Part shown: positions 1 to 7,854 of the stretch, one piece after another | Position numbering within the stretch: the stretch's first letter is position 1 | Layout of the letters: every line of letters starts with the position of its first letter | Source of the DNA: an uncultured Acidobacteriota bacterium | Lineage (GTDB): Bacteria; Acidobacteriota; Terriglobia; Terriglobales; Acidobacteriaceae | Reading direction: 5' to 3' | Length of the DNA: 64,000 bases | NCBI GenBank assembly: GCA_903832055.1 | Contig: CAILAC010000010.1 | Coordinates: 186,001 to 250,000, forward strand | The notes under the pieces: model-generated | Seen by the model: the letters and a program-made list of their open reading frames with translations, nothing else | What the model was told of the DNA's origin: nothing | The model's database searches: none | Translations under genes and position numbers: made by a program

Positions 1-131
1 CCAACGGCAAGCCCTCAGGCGGCATGCAACTCGTCGCCGCTCGCGAAGACGACGCACGCCTGCTCGCCCTCGCCGCCATTGTCGGAGTCCTGCGCAATTC
101 TCAGGATGAATCAGCGCCGCCCTCATGCTAA
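1..131 (+). CDS. C-terminal end of an amidase-like protein (5' truncated by window edge)
   Basis: An open frame enters from the left edge (first full codon at base 3) and ends with TAA at 129-131, giving 42 residues. The segment GMQLVAAREDDARLLALAA resembles the last strand and helix of amidase-signature enzymes, where a G(L/M)QL(V/I) stretch is followed by a D-A-R-L-L-A-L helix. The catalytic Ser-Ser-Lys region would lie outside the window, so the family call rests only on this tail. The substrate-binding protein follows about 60 bases downstream on the same strand, so an operon is possible. Confidence 0.4.
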   Translation, partial: NGKPSGGMQLVAAREDDARLLALAAIVGVLRNSQDESAPPSC

Positions 132-192
132 CGTCTTGAAACAAGCCTGATTCAAATTGCTTCAATACCCCTAACCGTCGGAGATAGATCGC

Positions 193-1197
193 ATGAATCG
201 AGTCTTTTTCACTGGAAAGTACCCGCTTGCCGTCGCCTCAATCCTCGCCATCTTATCGCTGACCCTGCTCTCAGGCTGCCGCAAAGACTCCGCACTCACC
301 GGCACAAACGGGCTCACCCCTGTCCGCCTCCAGGCCGACTGGTACCCTCAGCCCGAGCATGGCGGCTACTACACCGCCATCGCCAAAGGCTACTACCAGG
401 CCGAGGGTCTCGACGTCCAGATCCTCCCCATCGGCACCTACACAAGCGGTTTGCAGACTGTCTCAAGCGGCGGCGCAGACTTCGGCCTCGCCTCCAGCGA
501 CCAGATTCTCGAGGCCGTCTCCAATGGCCTGCCCGTCCTCGCCGTCAGCGCAACCATGCAGCACGACCCCCAAGCCGTCATGGTCCACAAGAATTCCCCC
601 ATCCAGGACTTCCCCGGCCTCGAAGGACACGCAGTCGCCGCCCAGGTCGGTGCTACCTGGTTCAAATACATCGTCAGCAAGTATCACCTGAAAGATGTGC
701 GCGAAATCCCCGCCACCCACTCCATCGCCAACTTCCTCCAGGACCCCAATTACGTTCAGCAGATCTTCGTCACCAGTGAGCCGTTCTTCGTCACCAAGGC
801 CGGCGGCGATTTTCGCACCATGCTCATCAGCAGCGCAGGCTACGACCCCTACCGCGTCCTCTTCACCCGACGCGACTACATCGACCAGCACCCCGACATC
901 GTAGCTAAATTCGTCCGCGCCACCATCAAAGGCTGGCAGGAATATCTCCGCGACCCAGCCCCAGCCAACGCACTCATCCTCAAGCTCAATCCCGCTCAAA
1001 ATCCCGATCAGATGCAGTTCAGCATCAACGCCCTCAAGCAGGGCGGCTTCATCACCGGTCCAGACGCAAGCGGCGCCGAAATCGGCAAGATGACCGCCGC
1101 CCGTTGGGCCGCCACCAATGAACAACTCACATCTCTGCAAGTCATTCACAAGGCCATCGACCCCACCACCGCCTACACGCTCAAATTCCTGCCGTAA
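193..1197 (+). CDS. ABC transporter substrate-binding lipoprotein, NMT1/NitT-TauT type
   Basis: A 334-residue exported lipoprotein. The N-terminus has a hydrophobic helix followed by a lipobox (LLSGC, lipidated Cys about residue 29). The mature part opens with L-Q-A-D-W-Y-P-Q-P-E-H-G-G-Y-Y, the usual start of NMT1/THI5-like and SsuA/TauA-like binding proteins for small organic or oxyanion ligands. Later features (SGGADFGLASSDQILEA, and F-V-T-S-E-P in the second lobe) fit the family. The ligand cannot be read from sequence. No permease or ATPase lies next to it. The only ATPase-permease pair of this transporter class here is at 37850-41031, so they may or may not work together. Confidence 0.85.
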   Translation: MNRVFFTGKYPLAVASILAILSLTLLSGCRKDSALTGTNGLTPVRLQADWYPQPEHGGYYTAIAKGYYQAEGLDVQILPIGTYTSGLQTVSSGGADFGLASSDQILEAVSNGLPVLAVSATMQHDPQAVMVHKNSPIQDFPGLEGHAVAAQVGATWFKYIVSKYHLKDVREIPATHSIANFLQDPNYVQQIFVTSEPFFVTKAGGDFRTMLISSAGYDPYRVLFTRRDYIDQHPDIVAKFVRATIKGWQEYLRDPAPANALILKLNPAQNPDQMQFSINALKQGGFITGPDASGAEIGKMTAARWAATNEQLTSLQVIHKAIDPTTAYTLKFLP

Positions 1198-1234
1198 AGG
1201 TCTTCCCAATCACCAATCAACAAATCTGGGGGCC

Positions 1235-1269
1235 CCATCCTTGCCGCAGTCACATCGCGGCAAGGGTGG
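1235..1269. terminator. Strong hairpin between convergent genes
   Basis: CCATCCTTGCCGC (1235-1247) pairs with GCGGCAAGGGTGG (1257-1269) in a 13-bp stem with one G-U pair and a 9-base loop. It sits between two convergent genes. No clear T-run follows on either strand, so it may be a REP-type palindrome that also ends transcription. Confidence 0.6.
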
Positions 1270-1282
1270 CAAGACTGGCATC

Positions 1283-2995
1283 TCAGTACCGCCAGCTCGT
1301 CAGATCCGCTCCCGCCGGTGCCGATTTCGCAATCCGATCCAGAATTTTCGGCAGGTACATCGTGTTGTAGTGCAATCGCGAATAGGCATTCGGCAGCGTC
1401 GGGTCGCCGTTCCAGCAATGCTCTGCGCGCGGCCCGTAAGCCACTTCCCCGTCATAAGGAGGATTCGTCGTGCTCTTCAGAAAATCCTCCAGCCGGTACA
1501 CGGCATCATTCAAAAAGTAAGTATCATCGCTGCCCACATAGATATGCAGCTTGCCCTGCAACTGAGGCCCCAGCGTAGACCAGTCCCGCGCCAGTATCGC
1601 TGTCAGGTCGTAGTGGTCGTGCCAGTAAGCCGCCACCTTGTGGTCAATCTCACCCGTTGACTTGTCAAAGATAGGCATCGGATACCCATCCGGCCCCTCC
1701 GGCGAATACACCGCCTGCCATATATCAAACTGCTCGCCTGATCGCCCATGATCGCCAAGCATCGCCTCGTAGGCCAGGTTATCTTCGGTCGTAATTAGAG
1801 TATGTCCCAGGTAGTCGCGCATCGCCGGCTGCGGCACCCGCTTGTGCGCCCCCTCAAGATAGAACGCATTCTTGTCGTCGTATAAGTTGATCGTCATATA
1901 CGAGTGAAAGTCCACCGGGTCCGGGCAAGCCACAAACGCCCCGTTATAGTGCGTCGGATAAAACATTTGCACCGCCAGTGACTCCCATCCGCCCGTCGAA
2001 CCGCCATACAAAAACCGTGCCCAGCCCTGCCCGATTGCGTGAAACTTCTTCTCTACCGCCGGCATCAGCTCCGTCTCAATTGCATCTCCGTAGGGACCAA
2101 GATTCGCAGAGTTCACCGCATACGAGTCGTCATAATATGGATTCGCATGTTGCACCTTCACCACCAGATACCGCGGATACTTCGCACTTATCCATTTCTG
2201 GTAAAAATCGTAACCCTCCTCCTGCTGAATCTTGTTATATCCCGCCAGGTGAAAACGCTCGCTGTAATCCGGCTTCAGATTCGGGTCCGGCGGCGTCGTC
2301 CTGAAGTCATCAATTCCATCCACAAAATGGTCGTGAAACAGCATCAGCGGAAAGCGCGCCTCGGGGTGCTCGTCAAATCCCTCCGGCACCAGCACCACCG
2401 CCGACAAGAACATCGGCCGCCCCCAGAACTTCGTCAGTAACTCGCTCTGTATCTTGATATGCCGCACATACTTCGTATCCGCCTTGTCGGCTATCGGCGG
2501 AATAACTTCGCTGAGCGAAATCGCTATCGGCGCGGCTCCGGCCTTCACCAGAATCTTCGTCGGCTTGCTGTACAGATTCCCCGGCGTAAGATTCCAGTGC
2601 TGTCCCTCGCCCTGGTCCATGTGCAGCTTCACCACTGACCCATCCGCGCGGTGAAAAGTCTCGTACACATTCAGCAGCGCCTGCACCGTGTACTCCCCCG
2701 GTGGCACATCCTTCAAGCTGCGAACCGGATACCCCGTCGCCGTCGCATCAACTGTCGCCTTGGCTTCCGGAGCCCAGCCATCCACCGTCACCCCAAAGGC
2801 CATCTGCGACCGCGGCGTATCGTCAATCTGCATCCGTGGCTCCGCCGAAGCGTCCGTAGAAAGCAGCAACATCAGCCGCCCATCCAGCGGCTTGGCCGAT
2901 CGATCCTTCGGAAAACTGACGGAGAATGTCTGGGAAAACGCAGGGAGAGCCAGCGCCGCAGCGAACAATATGCAAACAAAGCGAAGTGTCTTCAT
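1283..2995 (-). CDS. Secreted esterase-like alpha/beta hydrolase
   Basis: A 570-residue exported protein. The start chosen is the ATG at 2995, because it begins a clean signal peptide (MKTLRFVCILFAAALALPAFSQ). An upstream in-frame start would add 17 residues and bury this signal. The first 200 residues are beta-rich with no named motif. The C-terminal half has an alpha/beta hydrolase core with a GGSTGG nucleophile elbow (Ser about residue 333), as in the esterase D / enterochelin-esterase group. The candidate acid and His lie in the last third but were not assigned. Substrate unknown. Convergent with the binding-protein gene. Confidence 0.7.
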   Translation of the reverse strand: MKTLRFVCILFAAALALPAFSQTFSVSFPKDRSAKPLDGRLMLLLSTDASAEPRMQIDDTPRSQMAFGVTVDGWAPEAKATVDATATGYPVRSLKDVPPGEYTVQALLNVYETFHRADGSVVKLHMDQGEGQHWNLTPGNLYSKPTKILVKAGAAPIAISLSEVIPPIADKADTKYVRHIKIQSELLTKFWGRPMFLSAVVLVPEGFDEHPEARFPLMLFHDHFVDGIDDFRTTPPDPNLKPDYSERFHLAGYNKIQQEEGYDFYQKWISAKYPRYLVVKVQHANPYYDDSYAVNSANLGPYGDAIETELMPAVEKKFHAIGQGWARFLYGGSTGGWESLAVQMFYPTHYNGAFVACPDPVDFHSYMTINLYDDKNAFYLEGAHKRVPQPAMRDYLGHTLITTEDNLAYEAMLGDHGRSGEQFDIWQAVYSPEGPDGYPMPIFDKSTGEIDHKVAAYWHDHYDLTAILARDWSTLGPQLQGKLHIYVGSDDTYFLNDAVYRLEDFLKSTTNPPYDGEVAYGPRAEHCWNGDPTLPNAYSRLHYNTMYLPKILDRIAKSAPAGADLTSWRY

Positions 2996-3092
2996 AGCAT
3001 CGAAGACTACCACCTCAAACGCCCAAAAACCCATCCAAATCCGCACCCGGCACTTCGGCTACTCTCGATTCCCTACTCCCTCGTTCCTGCCT

Positions 3093-3728
3093 CTAGTGCA
3101 GATGTGCCCGCCAAAGCGTGTACGCCACAATCTCATGCCCAATCTGCTGCCATTCGCTCCCACTGCCCACCGCACTCACCTGCGACCGCGGCGAAGTCAG
3201 CACCTGCATCCCCGCGCGCGCGCAGATCTCCCGCACCCTAAAGAGATGTGCCGGGTCGCTCACAATCACGATTCGCTTATAACCATTCGTCCGCGCAATC
3301 GCCACAATCCGCCGCGCCTGCTCCTCTGTATTGCGGCTCTGCGTCTCGGCAATAATCGCTTTTTCGGGAACACCGTTGGCCATCAGATAAGCCTGCCCGA
3401 CCTGTCCCTCAGAAAATTGATCCCCCGGCGCGCTTCCCCCCAGCGTCAGCACCACCGGAGCGATCCCATGCTCATACAGTGCCAGCGCATGGTCCAGACG
3501 CGCCCGCAACACCGGCGAAGGTCGCCCCGCATACTCCGCCGCACCAAAGACGCAAATCACGTCCGCCGCCGCAGCCTCATCCTCATAAGCAAATCGCTCA
3601 ATCTGCAGATAAACCCAGATACTCCAGCTGGCAGCGCCGAGCAACGCCACCACGAGCAGATACAGCACCATAAATCGCATCATCGAAGCGAACCAATTGC
3701 CCCGCAATCGCTCCATCGATGCGCTCAT
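3093..3728 (-). CDS. YdcF/SanA-like DUF218 membrane protein
   Basis: 211 residues. One N-terminal transmembrane helix (about residues 17-38) is followed by a DUF218 domain: the V-I-C-V-F-G-A-A start strand, the L-T-L-G-G-S turn, E-T-Q-S-R-N-T-E-E-Q and I-V-I-V-S-D-P-A-H-L-F-R are diagnostic of the family. Relatives (YdcF, SanA, ElyC) act at the inner membrane and some affect envelope polysaccharide or vancomycin resistance, but the reaction is generally unknown. The TAG stop of the upstream Sua5-family gene is directly followed by this ATG (TAGATG), so the two are probably cotranscribed and translationally coupled. Confidence 0.85.
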   Translation of the reverse strand: MSASMERLRGNWFASMMRFMVLYLLVVALLGAASWSIWVYLQIERFAYEDEAAAADVICVFGAAEYAGRPSPVLRARLDHALALYEHGIAPVVLTLGGSAPGDQFSEGQVGQAYLMANGVPEKAIIAETQSRNTEEQARRIVAIARTNGYKRIVIVSDPAHLFRVREICARAGMQVLTSPRSQVSAVGSGSEWQQIGHEIVAYTLWRAHLH

Positions 3729-4373
3729 CTATTTCTGCAACGCAAGCACAATCTCGTGGGTCGAGATGGCTCCTTCGCGCAGAATATCCCACCGCCCATT
3801 GTTTCCCGACAGGTCCACAATCGTCGTCGGCACCGCATGACCCGACGGCCCGCCATCCACAATCAACGGAATCCGGTCGCCCAGCTGGTCCCGCACGCAC
3901 GCCGCATGGCTGCACTCACTCGCACCATGCAGGTTGGCTGAGGTCGCCGTAATCGGCAGCCCAAAGCACTCCACCACCGCCCGCGCAATCGCCGCATCCG
4001 GAACTCGAAGCGCCACATTGCCCGTGTTCGCCGTCGATCGCAGCGGCAACTTGCTCCCCGCCCGCACAATGATCGTCAGCGGCCCTGGCCAGAACTTCTC
4101 CGCCAGCCGGTCAAATCGGTCATCAATATCCCGCGCCAGCTCATATGCCTGCGCCACCGACGAAATCAGCAGCGAAAGCGGCTTGTGCTTCTGCCTCGAC
4201 TTGATCTGGTAAATCTGCTCCACCGCATGCAGATTCACCGGGTCAACTGCCAGGCCATAAAAAGTGTCCGTCGGCAGAGCCACAACGTCTCCCTTGCGAA
4301 TGCAGGAAACGATGTACTCAATGCGTTCGGGCTGTGGTTCGTCGGGATGGACGCGCAAGATCTCCGCGGACAA
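3729..4373 (-). CDS. tsaC: L-threonylcarbamoyladenylate synthase (Sua5/YrdC/YciO family)
   Basis: 214 residues forming a single YrdC domain. The enzyme makes threonylcarbamoyl-AMP from threonine, bicarbonate and ATP, the first step of t6A37 tRNA modification. Supporting motifs are G-D-V-V-A-L-P-T-D-T-F-Y-G-L-A-V near residue 28, I-K-S-R-Q-K-H-K-P-L for nucleotide binding, and S-A-N-L-H-G in the second half. There is no C-terminal Sua5 extension, so it is the short TsaC form. A YciO paralogue is possible but the motif set favours TsaC. First gene of the tsaC-ydcF pair, divergent from the methyltransferase gene at 4495. Confidence 0.88.
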   Translation of the reverse strand: MSAEILRVHPDEPQPERIEYIVSCIRKGDVVALPTDTFYGLAVDPVNLHAVEQIYQIKSRQKHKPLSLLISSVAQAYELARDIDDRFDRLAEKFWPGPLTIIVRAGSKLPLRSTANTGNVALRVPDAAIARAVVECFGLPITATSANLHGASECSHAACVRDQLGDRIPLIVDGGPSGHAVPTTIVDLSGNNGRWDILREGAISTHEIVLALQK

Positions 4374-4494
4374 GTGGTCTACCTCTATTCCCTGATTTCC
4401 TCGGGCTATCCCCGTACTATACCCGGTTTGCGCCGCTCAAATCCGCCTAACCTAAAAGGCTACAATCGTCTATGGGTGCCCGAGGCTCAAGCAA

Positions 4495-5322
4495 ATGACT
4501 ATCCGCATTGTACCCCGCATCATACAAAGCAAGCAGAATCCGCGCCTCAAAGAGCTCCGCGCTGCCCTCCAGCGCCCCGGCCGCGGTGAGTCAGACCTCG
4601 TCGCCCTCGAAGGCATCCACCTCGTCGCCGAGGCCCTCCGCAGCGGCATTACCCTGCAAACCATCTTCATCGCCCAGGGTCACGAAGATATCCTCGCCCA
4701 GCTCAATCTCCCCGAATCCACTGAACTCCTCGCCCTCCCCCACGAGCTCCTCAACGAAACCGTCACCACCGAAACCCCCCAGCCCATCGCCGCCCTCGCC
4801 CACCCCCGCAACTGGCCCTGGTCTGAAATCCTCACTCCTCAGGCGCTGATAATCGTGCTCTCCGGCATCCAGGACCCCGGCAACCTCGGCACCATCCTCC
4901 GCTCCGCCGAGGCCTTCGGCGCCACCGGAGCCATCTGCTTATCCGGCCCCAATCACGGAACCGTCAATCGCTGGAATCCCAAAGCCATGCGCGCCTCCGC
5001 CGGCAGCGTCTTCCGCCTCCCTACCCTCGCCGCCTCCGAAAGCAAAGCCCTCCAGCACCTCCGCCAGGCTGGCGTACGCATCCTCGCCACCTCCTCCCAC
5101 GATGCCAGCCCCCTCGGCGAACACGACCTCACCGGACCCGTCGCCATCCTCATCGGCTCCGAAGGCAGCGGCCTCTCCGCCCAACTCACCGCCCTGTGCG
5201 ACGCCCGCATCACCATCCCCTGCCCCGGACCCGTCGAAAGCCTCAACGCCGCCGTCGCCGCCAGCGTCCTCCTCTACGAAGCCTCAAGGCAACGGCAGCA
5301 GAGCACTTTGCAACAAACTTAA
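4495..5322 (+). CDS. SpoU/TrmH-family RNA 2'-O-ribose methyltransferase
   Basis: 275 residues. A short N-terminal substrate-binding domain (N-P-R-L-K-E-L...L-E-G-I-H-L-V-A-E-A, about residues 14-45) precedes the SPOUT trefoil-knot domain. All three SpoU motifs are present: motif 1 GIQDPGNLGTILRSAEAFGA, motif 2 I-G-S-E-G-S-G-L, and motif 3 I-P-x(5)-V-E-S-L-N-A-A-V-A-A-S-V-L-L-Y-E. It should methylate a ribose 2'-OH of rRNA or tRNA with S-adenosylmethionine. The layout is like RlmB or TsnR proteins, but the target nucleotide cannot be read from sequence. Confidence 0.9.
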   Translation: MTIRIVPRIIQSKQNPRLKELRAALQRPGRGESDLVALEGIHLVAEALRSGITLQTIFIAQGHEDILAQLNLPESTELLALPHELLNETVTTETPQPIAALAHPRNWPWSEILTPQALIIVLSGIQDPGNLGTILRSAEAFGATGAICLSGPNHGTVNRWNPKAMRASAGSVFRLPTLAASESKALQHLRQAGVRILATSSHDASPLGEHDLTGPVAILIGSEGSGLSAQLTALCDARITIPCPGPVESLNAAVAASVLLYEASRQRQQSTLQQT

Positions 5323-5325
5323 CCA

Positions 5326-5431
5326 ATCCGGATGCCCCATCTCCCGCCTCTGGGATATGGGATTCACACATCTGGCAATTCCACAAATCCGGGTACCCCA
5401 TCCATTCCGCGCAGTTTGCGGAATCGATGGG
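5326..5431. repeat. REP-like direct repeat pair with palindrome upstream of rarA
   Basis: Two direct copies of a unit starting AATCCGG(A/G)T(G/A)CCCCATC lie about 60 bp apart. The second runs into a near-perfect hairpin, CCCATCCATTCCGC (5397-5410) against GCGGAATCGATGGG (5418-5431). This fills the gap between the methyltransferase gene and rarA. Confidence 0.6.
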
Positions 5432-5466
5432 AAACCACAAATCTTGTCCCCTCACCGTAAAAAACT

Positions 5467-6936
5467 ATGGACCTCTTCAACACCGCCCCCACCCCCGAAT
5501 CAACCGCCCGCAGCGCCCGCTCCGCGCCCCTGGCCGAGCGCATGCGCCCCCGCACCCTCGCCGAATACGCCGGTCAGGAGCACCTCATCGCCCCCGGCAA
5601 ACCCCTCCGCGTCCAAATCGAGCACGACGACCCCTCCTCCATGATCTTCTGGGGACCGCCCGGCGTCGGCAAAACCTCCCTCGCCAAAATCATCGCCGCC
5701 ACCACCGGCGCCACCTTCCTCGAATTCTCCGCCGTCCTCTCCGGCATCAAAGAAATCAAGCAAGTCATGCAGGCCAGCGAACAGGCCTCCCAAATGGGCT
5801 CCCGCACCATCCTCTTCGTCGACGAAATCCATCGCTTCAACAAGGCCCAGCAAGACGCCTTCCTCCCCTACGTCGAACGTGGCACCATCCGCCTCATCGG
5901 CGCAACCACAGAGAATCCCTCCTTTGAAGTCATCGGCGCGCTCCTTTCCCGCTGCCGCGTCTATGTCCTCAAAGCCCTCTCCGAAGAAGAAATCGTCCAC
6001 CTCCTGAGCCGGGCGCTTGAGGATCCGGATCGGGGCCTCGGCCACCTCCACCTCACCGCAGACCCCGACGCCCTCACCCTCATCGCCAGCTACTCCAGCG
6101 GAGACTGCCGCAACGCCTACAACGCCCTCGAAATCGCCGCCCAACTAGCCTCCGACCGCGCACAACATATCGATCAAGCCCAGCAGGCCGGTTACGCCCA
6201 GCAGACCGGTTACGACCAGCAGGCAGAAGGGTACGGGCTTCAGCCCGTACATTCCTCCGCTCCAAACGGAGGGGCTTTAGCCCCTGAGGGAAACCCAAGC
6301 CACGCCCACATCACCCGCGCCCTCGCCACCGAAGCCCTCCAGCAGCGCGTCCTCATCTACGACAAATCCGGCGAAGAACACTACAACCTCGTCTCCGCCC
6401 TCCACAAATCCGTCCGCAACTCCGACCCCGACGCCGCCCTCTATTGGCTAGGCCGCATGTTCTTGGCCGGCGAAGACCCCATGTACCTCGCCCGCCGCGT
6501 CATCCGCATGGCCGTCGAAGACATCGGCCTCGCCGCCCCCGAAGCCCTCAACCTCTGCCTCAGCGCCCGCCAGACCATGGAGTTCCTCGGCTCCCCCGAA
6601 GGCGACCTGGCCCTCGCCCAGGCCGTCGTCTACCTCGCCATGGCCCCCAAATCCAACTCGGTCTACACCGCCTACGCCGCCGTCCAGGCCGACATTGAAG
6701 CCACCCGCCAGGAACCAGTCCCCCTCCACCTCCTCAACGCCCCCACGCGGCTCATGAAGGACCTCGACTACGGCAAAGGCTACAAATACTCCCACGACGA
6801 AGAAAACAAAGTAGCCAACATGGATTGCCTCCCCGCCTCCCTCCTAGGCCGCCAATACTTCCAACCCACGCACGAAGGCCGCGAAAAACAACTCGCCCAG
6901 CGCTTAGAAGAACTAAGAAAACTCCGCAAACGCTGA
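5467..6936 (+). CDS. rarA: Replication-associated recombination AAA+ ATPase RarA (MgsA)
   Basis: 489 residues. RarA acts at stalled replication forks. Walker A (GPPGVGKTS) is near residues 63-71, Walker B (LFVDEIHRF) near 118, and sensor 1 (GATTENPSFEV) near 145. The C-terminal clamp-loader-like and tetramerisation region contains S-G-E-E-H-Y-N-L-V-S-A-L-H-K-S-V-R, typical of the MgsA family. It is longer than usual because about 38 residues (about 239-276) are encoded by a short tandem repeat plus REP-type palindromes. The insertion falls in the linker between the ATPase lid and the C-terminal domain and keeps the frame, so the protein is probably functional. Confidence 0.93.
   Translation: MDLFNTAPTPESTARSARSAPLAERMRPRTLAEYAGQEHLIAPGKPLRVQIEHDDPSSMIFWGPPGVGKTSLAKIIAATTGATFLEFSAVLSGIKEIKQVMQASEQASQMGSRTILFVDEIHRFNKAQQDAFLPYVERGTIRLIGATTENPSFEVIGALLSRCRVYVLKALSEEEIVHLLSRALEDPDRGLGHLHLTADPDALTLIASYSSGDCRNAYNALEIAAQLASDRAQHIDQAQQAGYAQQTGYDQQAEGYGLQPVHSSAPNGGALAPEGNPSHAHITRALATEALQQRVLIYDKSGEEHYNLVSALHKSVRNSDPDAALYWLGRMFLAGEDPMYLARRVIRMAVEDIGLAAPEALNLCLSARQTMEFLGSPEGDLALAQAVVYLAMAPKSNSVYTAYAAVQADIEATRQEPVPLHLLNAPTRLMKDLDYGKGYKYSHDEENKVANMDCLPASLLGRQYFQPTHEGREKQLAQRLEELRKLRKR
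6181..6290 (+). repeat. 18-bp tandem repeat plus REP palindromes inside rarA
   Basis: Three imperfect 18-bp units built on CAGCAGGCCGGTTACGCC (6181-6234) encode the repeated motif Q-Q-(A/T)-G-Y. They are followed by the palindromes GTACGGGCTTCAGCCCGTAC (6231-6250), CCTCCGCTCCAAACGGAGG (6254-6272) and GGGGCTTTAGCCCC (6271-6284). The last is also present inside mazG at 25664-25677. Confidence 0.85.
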
Positions 6937-7012
6937 CGTCCCCTGACAACCGCACATCCAGCGTCAAACGCGTACCGCAAGACCAACTGTCGCAAACGCG
7001 ATCGATTTTGCC

Positions 7013-7150
7013 TGGGCAACCTTTCCAGCCCTAAAGGCGCGCCACGATACCAGCCTGGGGCAACCTTTCCAGCGCCAAAGGCGCGCGTCATACCAGCCTG
7101 GGGCAACCGGGGTCCCCGGCGACGGCACTTCGTCGCTGGGGTGGGACGCC
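7013..7150. repeat. REP-like cluster on the 3' side of a transposase gene
   Basis: Two copies of ATACCAGCCTGGGGCAAC (7047-7064 and 7090-7107) lie among AAAGGCGCGC elements and a GGGGTCCCCGGC palindrome. An exact inverted copy (7713-7730) lies on the other side of the transposase gene. There is no coding gene in 6937-7199. Confidence 0.8.
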
Positions 7151-7199
7151 CCAGGAAAGGCCACCGACAAACCCGAGGGCCAAAGGCCCTACCCAACCC

Positions 7200-7652
7200 T
7201 TAGTCCCAGATATACCGCTCATCATATTCCACGGCGTATTTGTTCAGAAACGCCAAATACTCCTCCTGAAAGCTACGAGTTCTATGGTGATCTTCCTGAC
7301 TATCGATATAACTTTGCAACGCCCCGAGATCGGCAGGACCGACGGAAAATGCGCCATAGCCGCGCTGCCACGCGAAATCAACCAACGACGGCGACTGAGT
7401 CTTTAGCCACTTCGACGACGAGGCCTTCAACTCCTGCACCAGATTAGCGATCGTCGATGTCCGCGACAACCGAATGGCGAGGTGAACATGATCCGCAACG
7501 CCACCGACGCGATAGCAATCGCAGCCAAGGTTTCGAGCAACCGTCGCAAGGTAGGCGTGGAGCCGCGGTCGAACTTCGGCGTTGAGACTAGCCTTTCGAT
7601 TCCTGGTAGAAAATACGACATGAATCAGGGCGAATGCGTAGGATTCAGGCAT
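7200..7652 (-). CDS. REP-associated tyrosine transposase (IS200-like, Y1_Tnp)
   Basis: 150 residues, the normal length for a single-domain Y1 HUH nuclease. The first strand carries H-V-V-F-S-T-R-N-R; the metal-binding HUH motif is D-H-V-H near residue 55; the likely nucleophile is the Tyr of L-Q-S-Y-I-D-S-Q-E-D-H-H, followed by the E-E-Y-L-A-F-L-N-K-Y helix. Such proteins cut and join single-stranded DNA at palindromic REP ends. The gene is bracketed by inverted copies of an 18-nt palindrome-containing sequence, which is its probable substrate. There is no tnpB or cargo gene. Confidence 0.88.
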   Translation of the reverse strand: MPESYAFALIHVVFSTRNRKASLNAEVRPRLHAYLATVARNLGCDCYRVGGVADHVHLAIRLSRTSTIANLVQELKASSSKWLKTQSPSLVDFAWQRGYGAFSVGPADLGALQSYIDSQEDHHRTRSFQEEYLAFLNKYAVEYDERYIWD

Positions 7653-7780
7653 GCAAAGAGCATAGATCGGGCCGTTGGCCCTTGTCTTGCGCGTACGACA
7701 TCGACCTGGGGCGTTGCCCCAGGCTGGTATGGTTTGGGGCCGTTGGCCCTGAGGATGCTCGCTACTTCCGCAGACAAAAG
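7653..7780. repeat. REP-like palindromes on the 5' side of the transposase gene
   Basis: GTTGCCCCAGGCTGGTAT (7713-7730) is the exact reverse complement of the two copies downstream of the transposase. It is adjoined by GGGCCGTTGGCCC near 7671 and a second GGGGCCGTTGGCCC near 7737. The promoter of the transposase gene must lie in or next to this block. Confidence 0.78.
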
Positions 7781-7854
7781 TGGAAGACCGCAGGAGCTTT
7801 CAAACCCAGCACCCTACGGGTCCCAACAGTAATTCGCGAAGTTTGGGAGGAACA

